A stretch of 54,967 nt of DNA from CAZJDM01 sp964544765. GTDB taxonomy: Bacteria > Bdellovibrionota_B > Oligoflexia > CAYFLR01. The notes beneath the pieces are model-generated. The model had not been told where the DNA came from. It made no database searches and was given only the letters and a program-made list of their open reading frames with translations. The translations under genes and the position numbers were made by a program. Shown here piece by piece: positions 25,381 through 33,813 of the stretch. Location: contig CAZJDM010000007.1 of NCBI GenBank assembly GCA_964544765.1, forward strand, positions 1-54,967. Reading direction: 5' to 3'. Position 1 is the stretch's first letter, and every line of letters begins with the position of its first letter.

Positions 25381-26586
25381 CTAAGCCTTTTCAAGGACCA
25401 TAGCAATACCTTGACCGACCCCAATACACATAGTGCAAAGGGCTTTTTGGGCATTTGAATGACGCTGTAATTGATAAAACGCGGAAGTAACTAAACGAAC
25501 ACCGCTCATACCTAGTGGATGTCCAAGCGCAATCGCACCACCTTGTGGGTTTATTCTGGGATCATTATCCGTCAAGTTTAGTTCACGAGAGCAACATAAA
25601 GATTGTGCGGCAAATGCTTCATTAAGTTCTATGATATCTATGTCCGCTAATTTTACTCCAAGTCTTTTTAAAAGTTTATTGGTGGCTGGAACAGGCCCTG
25701 TTCCCATAATACGTGGAGGAACTCCAGCTGTGGCCATTCCTAAGATTTTTACTTTAGGAATAAGATCATTTTGTTTAACTGCCTCTTCTGAGGCGATGAT
25801 TACAGCTGCAGCACCATCATTCACTCCTGATGCATTACCAGCAGTGATGCAATGATTGGCACCGAGAACGGGTTTAAGAGTTGAGAGTTTATCAAGTGAA
25901 GTTAATCGCGGATGTTCATCTTTATCAACAACTATTGGATCACCTTTACGCTGTGGGATTGTTACTGGTGTAATTTCTTGCGCAAAATAGCCTTTGTTTT
26001 GTGCTTCTGCTGTTTTTTGTTGACTCCAGTCGGCAAATTTATCCTGATCTTCACGACTGATATTAAAGTCTTTTGCAATATTCTCCGCTGTTTGGATCAT
26101 TGATTCAGTACCGTATTTTTCATCTAATAATTTATTTATAAAGCGCCAACCAATTGTTGTATCAAATATTTCAGCGGATCTAGAAAAAGGTGCAGTTGCC
26201 TTTCCCATTACAAATGGTGACCTAGACATACTTTCTACACCACCGGCTAAAATTAGATGAGCCGCACCAACTTTTATGGCTCTGGCGGCGGTACCGATAG
26301 CATCCATCCCTGAACCACAGAGTCTGTTAATGGTTGCACCGGGTATTGAGTCGCTTAATCCTGCCAATAACAAAGACATACGAGCCACATTACGGTTATC
26401 TTCACCGGCTTGATTGGCACAACCCATAAGAACATCATCCACAGCCAACCAATCAACTTTTGGATTACGGTCCATTAAAGTTCTTAAGGGAATAGCTGCT
26501 AAATCATCAGTACGAATAGACGAAAGGGAACCTCCGTAACGGCCAATTGGGGTACGAATAGCGTCACATATATATACTTCAGTCAT
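25381..26586 (-). CDS. Thiolase, PcaF-like (3-oxoadipyl-CoA/acetyl-CoA acyltransferase)
   Basis: 401 residues from ATG 26586, which has GGGAG 5-6 bases upstream; an in-frame TTG four codons earlier overlaps that site and is rejected. Catalytic residues are in place: nucleophile Cys90 in NRLCGSGMD, His356 in GGAIALGHPLG and Cys387 in CTMCIGVGQG. The N-terminal stretch (EVYICDAIRTPIGRYGGSL, GCANQAGEDNRNVARM) and DTTIGWRFIN closely resemble beta-ketoadipyl-CoA thiolase PcaF as I remember it. Such enzymes cleave a 3-oxoacyl-CoA with CoA to acetyl-CoA and a shortened acyl-CoA (succinyl-CoA for PcaF). It is the last gene of the aminomutase/CoA-transferase/aminotransferase operon, so it should carry out the final carbon-carbon cleavage. 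The subfamily assignment is firmer than the substrate. Confidence 0.88.
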   Translation of the reverse strand: MTEVYICDAIRTPIGRYGGSLSSIRTDDLAAIPLRTLMDRNPKVDWLAVDDVLMGCANQAGEDNRNVARMSLLLAGLSDSIPGATINRLCGSGMDAIGTAARAIKVGAAHLILAGGVESMSRSPFVMGKATAPFSRSAEIFDTTIGWRFINKLLDEKYGTESMIQTAENIAKDFNISREDQDKFADWSQQKTAEAQNKGYFAQEITPVTIPQRKGDPIVVDKDEHPRLTSLDKLSTLKPVLGANHCITAGNASGVNDGAAAVIIASEEAVKQNDLIPKVKILGMATAGVPPRIMGTGPVPATNKLLKRLGVKLADIDIIELNEAFAAQSLCCSRELNLTDNDPRINPQGGAIALGHPLGMSGVRLVTSAFYQLQRHSNAQKALCTMCIGVGQGIAMVLEKA

Positions 26587-26629
26587 TATTTCTCCCAATT
26601 AAGTGATTATAAGTAAATATTTTCTTTCG

Positions 26630-27979
26630 TTACAATGTTTTTTCCATAGTAGGTTTAATCGCTCTAAAGGCACTTAACATAGCTTCACTGAGTCTATCTA
26701 TTTCTTTTTGAGTCATAACAGTTGAGAAAGTGCAAGAGCAGGTGTTAATCATCATAATTCCCTGTTGGTAGAGATGATCCAGTAGTTTATTAATTAATTG
26801 AGATGTATTTTCATCCATCCAAGCTTCACGGTAAGTATTGGGAGCTTTAGATTTTAAATGAATACGATACATTGAACCACTACCAGTAACACAGGCCGAA
26901 ATGTCTGCGATTTGTATGGCTTGTTCAATTTGTTGTATGGCTTTATTGGCTAATTTGTTCAATTTCAAAACTGCGTCTTTATCAAACAATTCCATGGTAA
27001 TGCGGCCCGCTGTCATAGTAATAGGATTAGCAGAAAAGGTTCCTGAATGTGGAAACAATAAATTCTTTTCACTAGGATCAAACACTTTCATAACATCACT
27101 ACGACCAGCAATTGCTCCAACTGGAAAACCACCCCCAATGATTTTACCTAAAGTAGTTAGATCAGGCTGGATGTTATAGTTTTCCTGAGCTCCGCCATAA
27201 TTAGTTCTAAAGGTAATGACTTCATCAAATATTAGCAGAGTATTATTTTTACGGGTCCATTTATACAATGTTTCGATAAATTCATTGGTTCCAGGGATAA
27301 GTCCCACTCTATGCGGTATTGGATCTAATAAAACACAAGCTAGTTCATCAGCATGTTGATCTAATATTGTTATAGTTCTTTGTGGATCGTTATATGGAAA
27401 AATTATAACATCATTTAAAACATCTTTGGGAGTGCCTTTAACAAGCGCAACACTGTTTGGTTTATCAATGTTTCCCCAGTTAGTTGGATTTGATGTCTGA
27501 CTAACTTCAGCATAATCATAAGTACCGTGGTAAGTACCTTCTGCTTTGGCAATTTTAGATTTTCCAGTGTAAGCTCTTGAAGCTTTTATCATAGTCATGA
27601 CAGCTTCAGTTCCAGAGTTAACAAAACGGATTTTTTCGAATCCGTTGACCCTATCGCATAATAATTGAGCCAGACTAATTTCTGCCTCTGTTGCCATGGT
27701 ATAGGCTGTCCCTTTATGTAATTGTTCGGTGACCGCTTTAATAACATCAGGATGAGTATGACCGTGAATTAAAGATGCCATGTTATTGGCAAAGTCAATT
27801 CGTTCTATGCCATCTATATCAGTAACATAACAGCCCGAAGCTGTAGCTGCATAGCTGGGATATGGTTGACGAAATACGGTATTTCGACTAACACCTCCTG
27901 GAAGAATTTGGGAAGCTTTTTTAAAAAGATCTTCACTGGATTGAGATGGTTTTGAACATTTCATTTTATTTCTTTTCAT
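26630..27979 (-). CDS. Class III aminotransferase, glutamate-1-semialdehyde aminomutase/beta-amino-acid type
   Basis: 449 residues from ATG 27979. PLP-binding Lys279 lies in TTLGKIIGGGFPVGA and Asp252 in IFDEVITFR; RFVNSGTEAVM is the phosphate-binding turn. The fold is that of glutamate-1-semialdehyde aminomutases (LPGGVSRNT near the N-terminus), but beta-amino-acid aminotransferases such as the beta-phenylalanine enzyme of Variovorax belong to the same branch. Those share the LPGG-x-x-R arginine (Arg32 here), the YNDPQ segment and HSGTF. No haem-synthesis gene is near, while a KamA-like mutase, CoA-transferase and thiolase are. A beta-amino acid to beta-keto acid step is therefore the better guess (inference). 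The 143-base gap before it contains a strong inverted repeat. Confidence 0.8.
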   Translation of the reverse strand: MKRNKMKCSKPSQSSEDLFKKASQILPGGVSRNTVFRQPYPSYAATASGCYVTDIDGIERIDFANNMASLIHGHTHPDVIKAVTEQLHKGTAYTMATEAEISLAQLLCDRVNGFEKIRFVNSGTEAVMTMIKASRAYTGKSKIAKAEGTYHGTYDYAEVSQTSNPTNWGNIDKPNSVALVKGTPKDVLNDVIIFPYNDPQRTITILDQHADELACVLLDPIPHRVGLIPGTNEFIETLYKWTRKNNTLLIFDEVITFRTNYGGAQENYNIQPDLTTLGKIIGGGFPVGAIAGRSDVMKVFDPSEKNLLFPHSGTFSANPITMTAGRITMELFDKDAVLKLNKLANKAIQQIEQAIQIADISACVTGSGSMYRIHLKSKAPNTYREAWMDENTSQLINKLLDHLYQQGIMMINTCSCTFSTVMTQKEIDRLSEAMLSAFRAIKPTMEKTL

Positions 27980-28021
27980 CAAATTATCTCTAATTGATTA
28001 TATCCTTCGATTAAAAGAGCT

Positions 28022-28081
28022 ATCAGTCTTCTGTCCTCAGTTTTCAGAAAAATTACCTTTAGCTGAAAACGTAAAACTGAT
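28022..28081. promoter_or_regulatory. Nested inverted repeat between CoA-transferase B and the aminotransferase
   Basis: GTTTTCAG (28040-28047) pairs with CTGAAAAC (28063-28070), and outside it ATCAGT (28022-28027) pairs with ACTGAT (28076-28081). The two stems are exact. No T-run follows on the minus strand, so an RNA processing or attenuation hairpin, or a decayed mobile short repeat, is more likely than a terminator. Confidence 0.4.
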
Positions 28082-28125
28082 AACTGAAGGCTGCGGTCGA
28101 AGTCCGCTTTATGATTAAATTGTTC

Positions 28126-28797
28126 CTATTTCGGTTCATCTGAATAAACATTTAGCTTTGCTTCTGTATTTTCTTGTAAATACTCCATGTTTATATTAGG
28201 TGCCATCTCTCTTACGAATAAACCCTTTGGAGTAACATCAATTACAGCTAAATTAGTAAAGATTCTGTTTACTACTCCTTTTCCGGTTAATGGAAATGTA
28301 CACTTTTTTAAAATTTTCGGTTTATCATCTTTAGTAGTGTGTTTAGTTATAACGAATATAGTTTTTACTCCAGCGACCAGATCCATAGCGCCACCAACTG
28401 CAGGAATAGCGTCAGGTGCTCCAGTAGACCAATTAGCTAAGTCTCCTTCTTCTGATACTTGCATTGCGCCCAAAACGCATATGTCAATATGACCACCTCG
28501 AATCATAGTGAAACTATCTGCATGATGAAAGAAACAAGCTCCGGTAATGGCTGTTACCGGTTTTTTGCCGGCGTTAATAAGTTCAGGATCTTCCCGGCCA
28601 GATGCAGGTTCTGGTCCCATACCAAGTAGCCCGTTCTCTGTATGATAAATAACTTCTCTTCCTTCGGGGATCTGACCGGCAACTAGTTCAGGTATTCCAA
28701 TACCCAAATTTACATAAGCCCCATCATGAATATCTAAGGCCGTTCGTTGTGCCATTTCAACTCGACTCCAACCCTTAGTCTTTTGAGATGTTGTCAT
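28126..28797 (-). CDS. 3-oxoacid CoA-transferase subunit B (PcaJ-like)
   Basis: 223 residues from ATG 28797, with AGGAG 8 bases before; an in-frame TTG one codon earlier is rejected. The catalytic glutamate is in the conserved TENGLLGMGP motif near residue 50; GAYVNLGIGIPELV, FFHHADSFTMIRGGH and GDLANWSTGA follow PcaJ closely. It forms the active heteromer with subunit A, moving CoA from succinyl-CoA to a 3-oxo acid by way of a glutamyl-CoA intermediate. PcaIJ proper acts on 3-oxoadipate; related Sco/Ato enzymes act on acetoacetate. The neighbouring PcaF-like thiolase supports a PcaIJF module. Confidence 0.9.
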   Translation of the reverse strand: MTTSQKTKGWSRVEMAQRTALDIHDGAYVNLGIGIPELVAGQIPEGREVIYHTENGLLGMGPEPASGREDPELINAGKKPVTAITGACFFHHADSFTMIRGGHIDICVLGAMQVSEEGDLANWSTGAPDAIPAVGGAMDLVAGVKTIFVITKHTTKDDKPKILKKCTFPLTGKGVVNRIFTNLAVIDVTPKGLFVREMAPNINMEYLQENTEAKLNVYSDEPK

Positions 28798-28843
28798 CAA
28801 AAAATCTCCTGAGGAAGATTTGCTCTATTAGGTGAGATAGTTA

Positions 28844-29554
28844 TCATGGATATCTCCGTTGTTCTGATACAAGCTGTGATTCAGCAGCAGGATTTAGTAT
28901 TTCTACAATTCGTTTTACGAAAATTCCAGGGGTAACAACTTGTTCTGGATCAATTTCACCTAACTTAACTATCTTTTGAGCCTGGATAATTGTAATTTTT
29001 GCTGCTGTGCACATAATAGGACCAAAATTTCTGGCCGTTTTGTTATAAGTTAAATTTCCATAATGATCCGCAGCTTTACTTTTTACTAATGAAAAATCAG
29101 CTTTAATACCGTGTTCCAACACAAAAGTCTGCCCGTTAAAATCGCGTGTTTCTTTTCCTTTAGCCAAAGGTGTATTTACAGAGGTGGGAGTATAGAAAGC
29201 TGGAATTCCAGCTCCGCCTGCTCTTATTCTTTCTGCAAGCGTGCCTTGTGGGACCAGTTCTAGTTCTATTTCTCCTTTAGTATATAAATCGGGAAACACA
29301 GTTGAGTTAGCAGTTCTGGGAAATGAACAAATCATTTTTTTCACTTGTTTATTTTCAATTAATGCTGCTAGTCCAACATGTCCACTTCCGGTGTTATTAC
29401 TTATAACAGTTAGGTTTTTGGCGCCATGATCGATTAGAGCGTGAAGTAGTTCAATAGGGCTTCCCGCTTCGCCGAATCCTCCGACCATTAAAGTCGCTCC
29501 ATCAAAAATATCATTAACTGCATCAGCTGCAGACACTGCAATTTTATTGATCAT
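28844..29554 (-). CDS. 3-oxoacid CoA-transferase subunit A (PcaI-like)
   Basis: 236 residues. The glycine-rich CoA-site motif is GATLMVGGFGEAGSPIELL. VISNNTGSGHVGLAAL, CSFPRTANSTVF, ELELVPQGTLAERIRAGGAG and TARNFGPIM are characteristic of subunit A and match PcaI better than AtoD as I recall. The ATG overlaps the end of the aminomutase gene by 11 bases, which argues for translational coupling; the ribosome site is weak. It pairs with subunit B 46 bases downstream. Activity lies in the cytoplasm, activating a 3-oxo acid at the expense of succinyl-CoA or acetyl-CoA. Confidence 0.9.
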   Translation of the reverse strand: MINKIAVSAADAVNDIFDGATLMVGGFGEAGSPIELLHALIDHGAKNLTVISNNTGSGHVGLAALIENKQVKKMICSFPRTANSTVFPDLYTKGEIELELVPQGTLAERIRAGGAGIPAFYTPTSVNTPLAKGKETRDFNGQTFVLEHGIKADFSLVKSKAADHYGNLTYNKTARNFGPIMCTAAKITIIQAQKIVKLGEIDPEQVVTPGIFVKRIVEILNPAAESQLVSEQRRYP

Positions 29555-31124
29555 TCTTTAGTTGCTTTTGTAAAACTTCTTGAAGAGAGTTTTCAATTTC
29601 TATTAACTCATCTTCGAAGAAATATTTAGGTGTATCAAAAGGTTTAAGTACCTCAATTGTATTTTGTTTTTCATCATATTTAGCAAGAAAAACTTTGTCC
29701 ATCCATTTCATGTTGCGTGCTTCTGTAAAGGTAAGCACAAAAGCTTTCTCTCCCTTTACTTCAATTGTCCCTACAAGAGATATTTTACCAGCGGACGAGG
29801 TCATAGAAATATACCGTGAAGGGCGATTAATTGAAGCTAGTGAACGGTATATTTTACTAAAAATTTTGTTAATGTCAGCAAGAGGAGCGGTGAAATAGTG
29901 ATGTTCTCCGGTTGGTCGCGCGCAATACATGGAATGGAACCCTATTGAAAACATAGCAAAAATATTTGCTAGATCAATCCAGTTTTGAGCTGAGCGGTCA
30001 ATGTCCACTTTACCATTTTCATCGGTAAATAAACTGATATGATTCATTATGGGACTCTGACTACGAATCATTACATGATGTGACTGAAGCCTGCGGATAG
30101 CAGCTATCGTACTTGTATTTAGAATTTCTCTTGGTGTTGAAAAATGAGCCATCCATGTAATTTGAATACCGTTATTATAAAGTTGGTCAAACAGATCAAG
30201 AAACTTATCGTACTCGTTACATAATATCATTTCTGGGTGATAAGTAAGGGCTCTTGATCCTAGACGAATGGTTTTGATATGAATTAATTCTGGATCATTT
30301 ATTATTGGAACTAAGTACTGTTCCAGTCTTTCAAAAGGCATGTGTCCAGCATCACCACCCGTTATTAGTAAATCAGTAACTTCCTTATGGACCTTGAGAT
30401 AATCATGAATTTGTTTAATTTCATGTTGAATAAACATGTCTTCATCACCACGAACCTGTGCGTGACGGAAGCAATAATTACAAAAAGCAAAACAGCTTTG
30501 GGTAGTTTTATCGAAAACAAGTTGACATTGTGGATATTTGTGTTGACTGCCTTCAACGATTTCCAGTTCACCTTGATCGTTTTTAAACCAAGGTTTGTTT
30601 AATTTCTGTTTGCCATCATGAGGATTAGTTTTATGGAAGTAAGCTTCAATAATTTTTTTTCTTGCCTCAGGAGTTTTGGCGCTAATATATGATTGGGTAG
30701 TATCTGGGTTAATCATACTGGGTTGTGGAAAAACAAGTTGAAATATTGAGTCGTTGGTGAAATCATTCCAATTAATAGCATTTAGTGCATGTTTAGTGAT
30801 CATGAAACGGTAGACTTCTATAAAAAGTTCTCGTTCCTTAATATTATCTATGTCTGTTCCTTTGCTTTTTAATATTTCAACAATCTCTCTGAAACCTTTT
30901 AAGCCAGAGTAGTGTTCCTTATCAGTAAAGATGAATTTAGAAGATTCCATCAAACTTGAATGTTGGGGGTAACAGGATTGTAATCTGGTTAATAAGCCAG
31001 TAGGTAAAAGTTTCTCTTTTTCAATTATAGTACGAGTATCATCAGAGTAGTTATAACGTGCTATTACATTTTTAACATCTAATGGTTTGTTTATAGTTTT
31101 TTTTAATGGTGATACATCAGACAT
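29544..31124 (-). CDS. KamA-like radical SAM aminomutase (substrate probably not lysine)
   Basis: 526 residues, longer than classical lysine 2,3-aminomutase (about 416) because of an N-terminal extension of about 110 residues. The cluster motif is C211-FAF-C215-NY-C218, followed by FRHAQVRGDED. LLITGGDAG matches the SAM-binding GGD motif, and Lys447 in SSAGKISL aligns with the PLP lysine of KamA (GGGGK). The two aspartates that hold the lysine side chain in the Clostridium enzyme (Asp293, Asp330) align here with Ala402 (followed by Arg403) and Ser440. In family terms the reaction is a PLP- and radical-driven 2,3-shift of an amino group. Loss of both aspartates argues for another alpha-amino acid, perhaps one with a side-chain acid. 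AAGGG precedes the ATG, and the gene leads the operon. Confidence 0.85.
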   Translation of the reverse strand: MSDVSPLKKTINKPLDVKNVIARYNYSDDTRTIIEKEKLLPTGLLTRLQSCYPQHSSLMESSKFIFTDKEHYSGLKGFREIVEILKSKGTDIDNIKERELFIEVYRFMITKHALNAINWNDFTNDSIFQLVFPQPSMINPDTTQSYISAKTPEARKKIIEAYFHKTNPHDGKQKLNKPWFKNDQGELEIVEGSQHKYPQCQLVFDKTTQSCFAFCNYCFRHAQVRGDEDMFIQHEIKQIHDYLKVHKEVTDLLITGGDAGHMPFERLEQYLVPIINDPELIHIKTIRLGSRALTYHPEMILCNEYDKFLDLFDQLYNNGIQITWMAHFSTPREILNTSTIAAIRRLQSHHVMIRSQSPIMNHISLFTDENGKVDIDRSAQNWIDLANIFAMFSIGFHSMYCARPTGEHHYFTAPLADINKIFSKIYRSLASINRPSRYISMTSSAGKISLVGTIEVKGEKAFVLTFTEARNMKWMDKVFLAKYDEKQNTIEVLKPFDTPKYFFEDELIEIENSLQEVLQKQLKNDQ

Positions 31125-31462
31125 TTTTTATTCCCTTGATAGAATTTAGGAAATAATTTGATTTTATGTAAAAAAAGCTAGCATAGAGAAAAACTAATGT
31201 CAATCGACCATGTGTAATGAGCAGGCTTTTTTTAGGTAACGATGTTGGTATAAATAAATCCGTTGCATGGTCGGATAAATAAATCGGATAACGGTTGATA
31301 ATCACTTGTTATCTGAAACTTTCAGAAAGAGCTACTAATAATAGTTATAAATTTTGGATTAATTGAATTAAAACAAATAATTATTTGATGAAGTTAAATC
31401 TGGTATATTTTATTTATACAATTCAATATACATCTCAAATTATTAATCTAATTGATAAGTAA
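31125..31462. other. Intergenic region upstream of the aminomutase operon
   Basis: 338 bases with no gene that I would support. On the minus strand a perfect TTGACA (31203-31198) lies about 75 bases before the aminomutase ATG but lacks a good -10 partner (TAGCTT at 17-base spacing). Two small palindromes stand side by side: GATAA-N7-TTATC (31297-31313) and CTGAAA-C-TTTCAG (31313-31325). They also lie downstream of the metalloprotease gene. They could be operator sites for the operon or part of a transcript end. A short minus-strand frame here has no ribosome site and poor protein character. Confidence 0.4.
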
Positions 31463-33346
31463 TTATTCTTTTGATCTGAAAATCAAGGGAGATACGAAAT
31501 ATAGTAAAGAAATGAATAGTAACCAATAGTTACTGTACCCTTGAACGGGAACTATTGAACATCCCATTCCGAGTGGAAGGAAACTTATATTATTATCTTC
31601 AGTAGTTTGAAAGTCTTCATTATATGTTGATTCCTCGTCTTGTTCTTTCCAATATTGCTGTTGATATTTTTTAATTTGAGGACGGTTAGATTTGTTATTT
31701 TCAATTTTTTGAATAGTTGGTTTTGTACAACTGGATAATGATACTTTTTGGGTAGAAAAGTAAAAGCCTCTTTGACCTAATACTTCGGCAATTGAGCATT
31801 TATATTGACCGTTCATATACTCTCTGTCCGCAAGAAGTAGAGCGTTAGCGTAGTCTAGAAAGACTGCTTCAGGATTTAAATAAGCTAAAGCTTTTACGAC
31901 TATAGTATCAATATCTTTTCTTTTACTCTCTGATACTGAGTTTCTAAGTTGCCAAAGTGTGCCTGACCAAATATCTCCAATCGCGTGAATATCGTTACTA
32001 AAGCTGACCGGGTAAGTTAATGTGTTGTTAGCTGTACGTAAGTAATTATCATTTATTGGTGTTGATTCTGCCAGATAAGGGTCTCCGGCGATAGCGTATG
32101 CGATATAATCTGCGGTTCCTTCGTGAATGGCTCCTGCTTCACCTCTTAAAGAATGAACTCCACCAAAATTATAAATAAAGTGATGAGAAGTTTCGTGTGA
32201 AATAACGTCAATATCTTGTGCTAAGTATGCTAATAATATACCATCACCGTCGCCAATGTGTACGGACCTATCTAAAGGATCATAAAAAGCGTTATTCATG
32301 GGGACACCGGCTTTTTCCTGAGAATGTACATGGTAAGTAATAATAGTATCTATAGGGATCCCAATATTATCGAACCATTCAAGAGTTTTATTTCCATAAT
32401 AATAGACACTAACATTGTCGAATTCCAATTCATTATCTTGATATATGAAATTGTGAGATGGATTTGAGACTAAAACATTTGAATATTCACCACCACTATA
32501 AACTCGTGCATATTTACCTTGTAAAAAGGTGTTTCCCACTAGGTTGGTTAATTCAACCTCAGAAACTTCAGGGGTTTGAATTCGGTTAATTTTATATACC
32601 TGTCCTTGGCCAGTTACAAACTTTATATCTTCGTCATTGTTAAATCCGAGTTTAGATGACAAGGTTTCACCAATATGTGACATGAGAGATTCTTCTTCGA
32701 CTAATTCTGTTGTTCGTGCATCTAGATACATTCTTACTGGCCCGAAAGTAGTAGCGCTTATGTTGTTGATAAAATCATTTCGTTCATTATGGGATATTTC
32801 GATCATGTAACAAGGGATTATTTTCTCGTGTTGATAATAATAAACAAATTGGAGTTTATTTTGATCAATTCCTATATTATTACCTTCTTCCAATTGTTTG
32901 AGAAATTGTTCTTTTTCGAGGATAGTGCTTTCCAAGTCCTTTATATAGAATAGGTGATCTTGAAGATCAGATAAAACAAGTCCCCCTACTTGAATTAGTT
33001 CTCCGTCTTGAATATGAATTGTGAAAGCGGTGTTGATTATTATCGTTTCTTCTATCAGCATTTGCATAGTTATGTGTTGAACCTTATGGTCGGTGTAACT
33101 GCGAGTAATCCTTAAATCGTAAATATTAGGATCTAAATTTACTGTCTGCATTAGGTATTGTTTGGCGAGTAGTTTACTTCTTTCATTGTCAACTTCGTGG
33201 TCACCCTCATTTACATTTATTAAATTGAAATTCGGGTAAGCTGAGAAGTTCTGAGGACCATCTAACCTTTTTAATCCGGAAGCTTGTATAGAGTTTAAAG
33301 TTAAGAAAAAAGCTAATGAAATTAGTAGAATACATTGATTATACAT
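31463..33346 (-). CDS. Secreted thermolysin/fungalysin-like zinc metalloprotease with C-terminal anchor
   Basis: 627 residues. A signal peptide (to about residue 23) is followed by a propeptide region resembling FTP/PepSY inhibitors (repeated strand segments up to about 215). The zinc site is H384-E-T-S-H388, with the third ligand Glu409 in GAIHEGTADYIA, and His453 in IHAIGDIWSGTLW as in M4/M36 enzymes. The C-terminus ends in a short GMGCS motif (Cys596), a hydrophobic helix (YWLLFISLLYFVSPLIF) and RSKE. This has the layout of tripartite sorting tails such as MYXO-CTERM and Synergist-CTERM, in which the Cys is processed and lipid-anchored. It is therefore probably displayed on the surface or released after cleavage. 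AAGGA lies 7 bases before the ATG. Confidence 0.85.
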   Translation of the reverse strand: MYNQCILLISLAFFLTLNSIQASGLKRLDGPQNFSAYPNFNLINVNEGDHEVDNERSKLLAKQYLMQTVNLDPNIYDLRITRSYTDHKVQHITMQMLIEETIIINTAFTIHIQDGELIQVGGLVLSDLQDHLFYIKDLESTILEKEQFLKQLEEGNNIGIDQNKLQFVYYYQHEKIIPCYMIEISHNERNDFINNISATTFGPVRMYLDARTTELVEEESLMSHIGETLSSKLGFNNDEDIKFVTGQGQVYKINRIQTPEVSEVELTNLVGNTFLQGKYARVYSGGEYSNVLVSNPSHNFIYQDNELEFDNVSVYYYGNKTLEWFDNIGIPIDTIITYHVHSQEKAGVPMNNAFYDPLDRSVHIGDGDGILLAYLAQDIDVISHETSHHFIYNFGGVHSLRGEAGAIHEGTADYIAYAIAGDPYLAESTPINDNYLRTANNTLTYPVSFSNDIHAIGDIWSGTLWQLRNSVSESKRKDIDTIVVKALAYLNPEAVFLDYANALLLADREYMNGQYKCSIAEVLGQRGFYFSTQKVSLSSCTKPTIQKIENNKSNRPQIKKYQQQYWKEQDEESTYNEDFQTTEDNNISFLPLGMGCSIVPVQGYSNYWLLFISLLYFVSPLIFRSKE

Positions 33347-33813
33347 GTCTGATCCTTAATGAGATCCTTTAGGGTGAGGTATTATAGCTCCTCAGGTGTC
33401 AAAATTTTGTATATAATCAATTATTCGTAATAGATTGATAAAAACTTAAGTAGAATTTATAAAAAATATAATATAATCATGATTAATGTTATTATCTAGG
33501 CGTTTATTGCCATATAAGATATTCCAACTGGTAGTGCGATTTTGAAAAAACTTCAGCACAAGAGTTAGGAAAAACCAGTAGAAGTTAGGTAAAAAATAAA
33601 TTATACTTTTAATATCCTCGGTATTTTAAAACTAAGGGTGTAGAATGATTAATAGATTTCTTCAACTGCCTGATTTGTTAAACAAAAAATCAGCTTTCTT
33701 ATTTGGACCAAGGTCCACTGGTAAAAGTTTTTTGATTAAAAAGCAACTTTTTGAAATATGGTTTTGGCAAGATTTTCTGCAGGAGATATGGACATCTTAG
33801 GTAAGAACAAATA
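33347..33813. other. Intergenic region containing a gene remnant
   Basis: 467 bases between the metalloprotease start and the SH3-protein stop. The left 300 bases are AT-rich with one short palindromic stretch (GTGC at 33534-33537, GCAC at 33556-33559, with TTGAAAAAA between) that vaguely resembles the A/B/C intergenic elements. The right part is an AAA ATPase fragment listed separately. No RNA gene is visible. Confidence 0.5.
33645..33800 (+). pseudogene. Truncated AAA ATPase of the DUF4143 type (N-terminal remnant)
   Basis: The 51-codon frame begins MINRFLQLPDLLNKKSAFLF and continues with the Walker A motif GPRSTGKS (residues 21-28). This is the typical start of AAA_14/DUF4143 ATPases, which normally run to about 380 residues. 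The match stops a few residues after the P-loop and the frame ends at 33800, so nearly all of the protein is missing. Such ATPases are often duplicated and lost in bacterial genomes. The SH3-protein gene ends 14 bases further on, on the other strand. Confidence 0.65.

Noticed and set aside
25381..29554. Reading the CoA-transferase and thiolase as a beta-ketoadipate (aromatic) operon
   Set aside because: No protocatechuate or catechol genes are nearby, and an aminomutase and an aminotransferase are built into the same operon.
25381..31124. Classical clostridial lysine fermentation cluster (kamA-kamDE-kdd-kce-kal)
   Set aside because: No kamD/kamE, kdd, kce or kal homologue is present, and the lysine-binding aspartates of KamA are replaced.
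31117..31305. Short minus-strand frame upstream of the aminomutase
   Set aside because: It overlaps the aminomutase start, lacks a ribosome site and has no recognisable features; the region is better read as leader and promoter.
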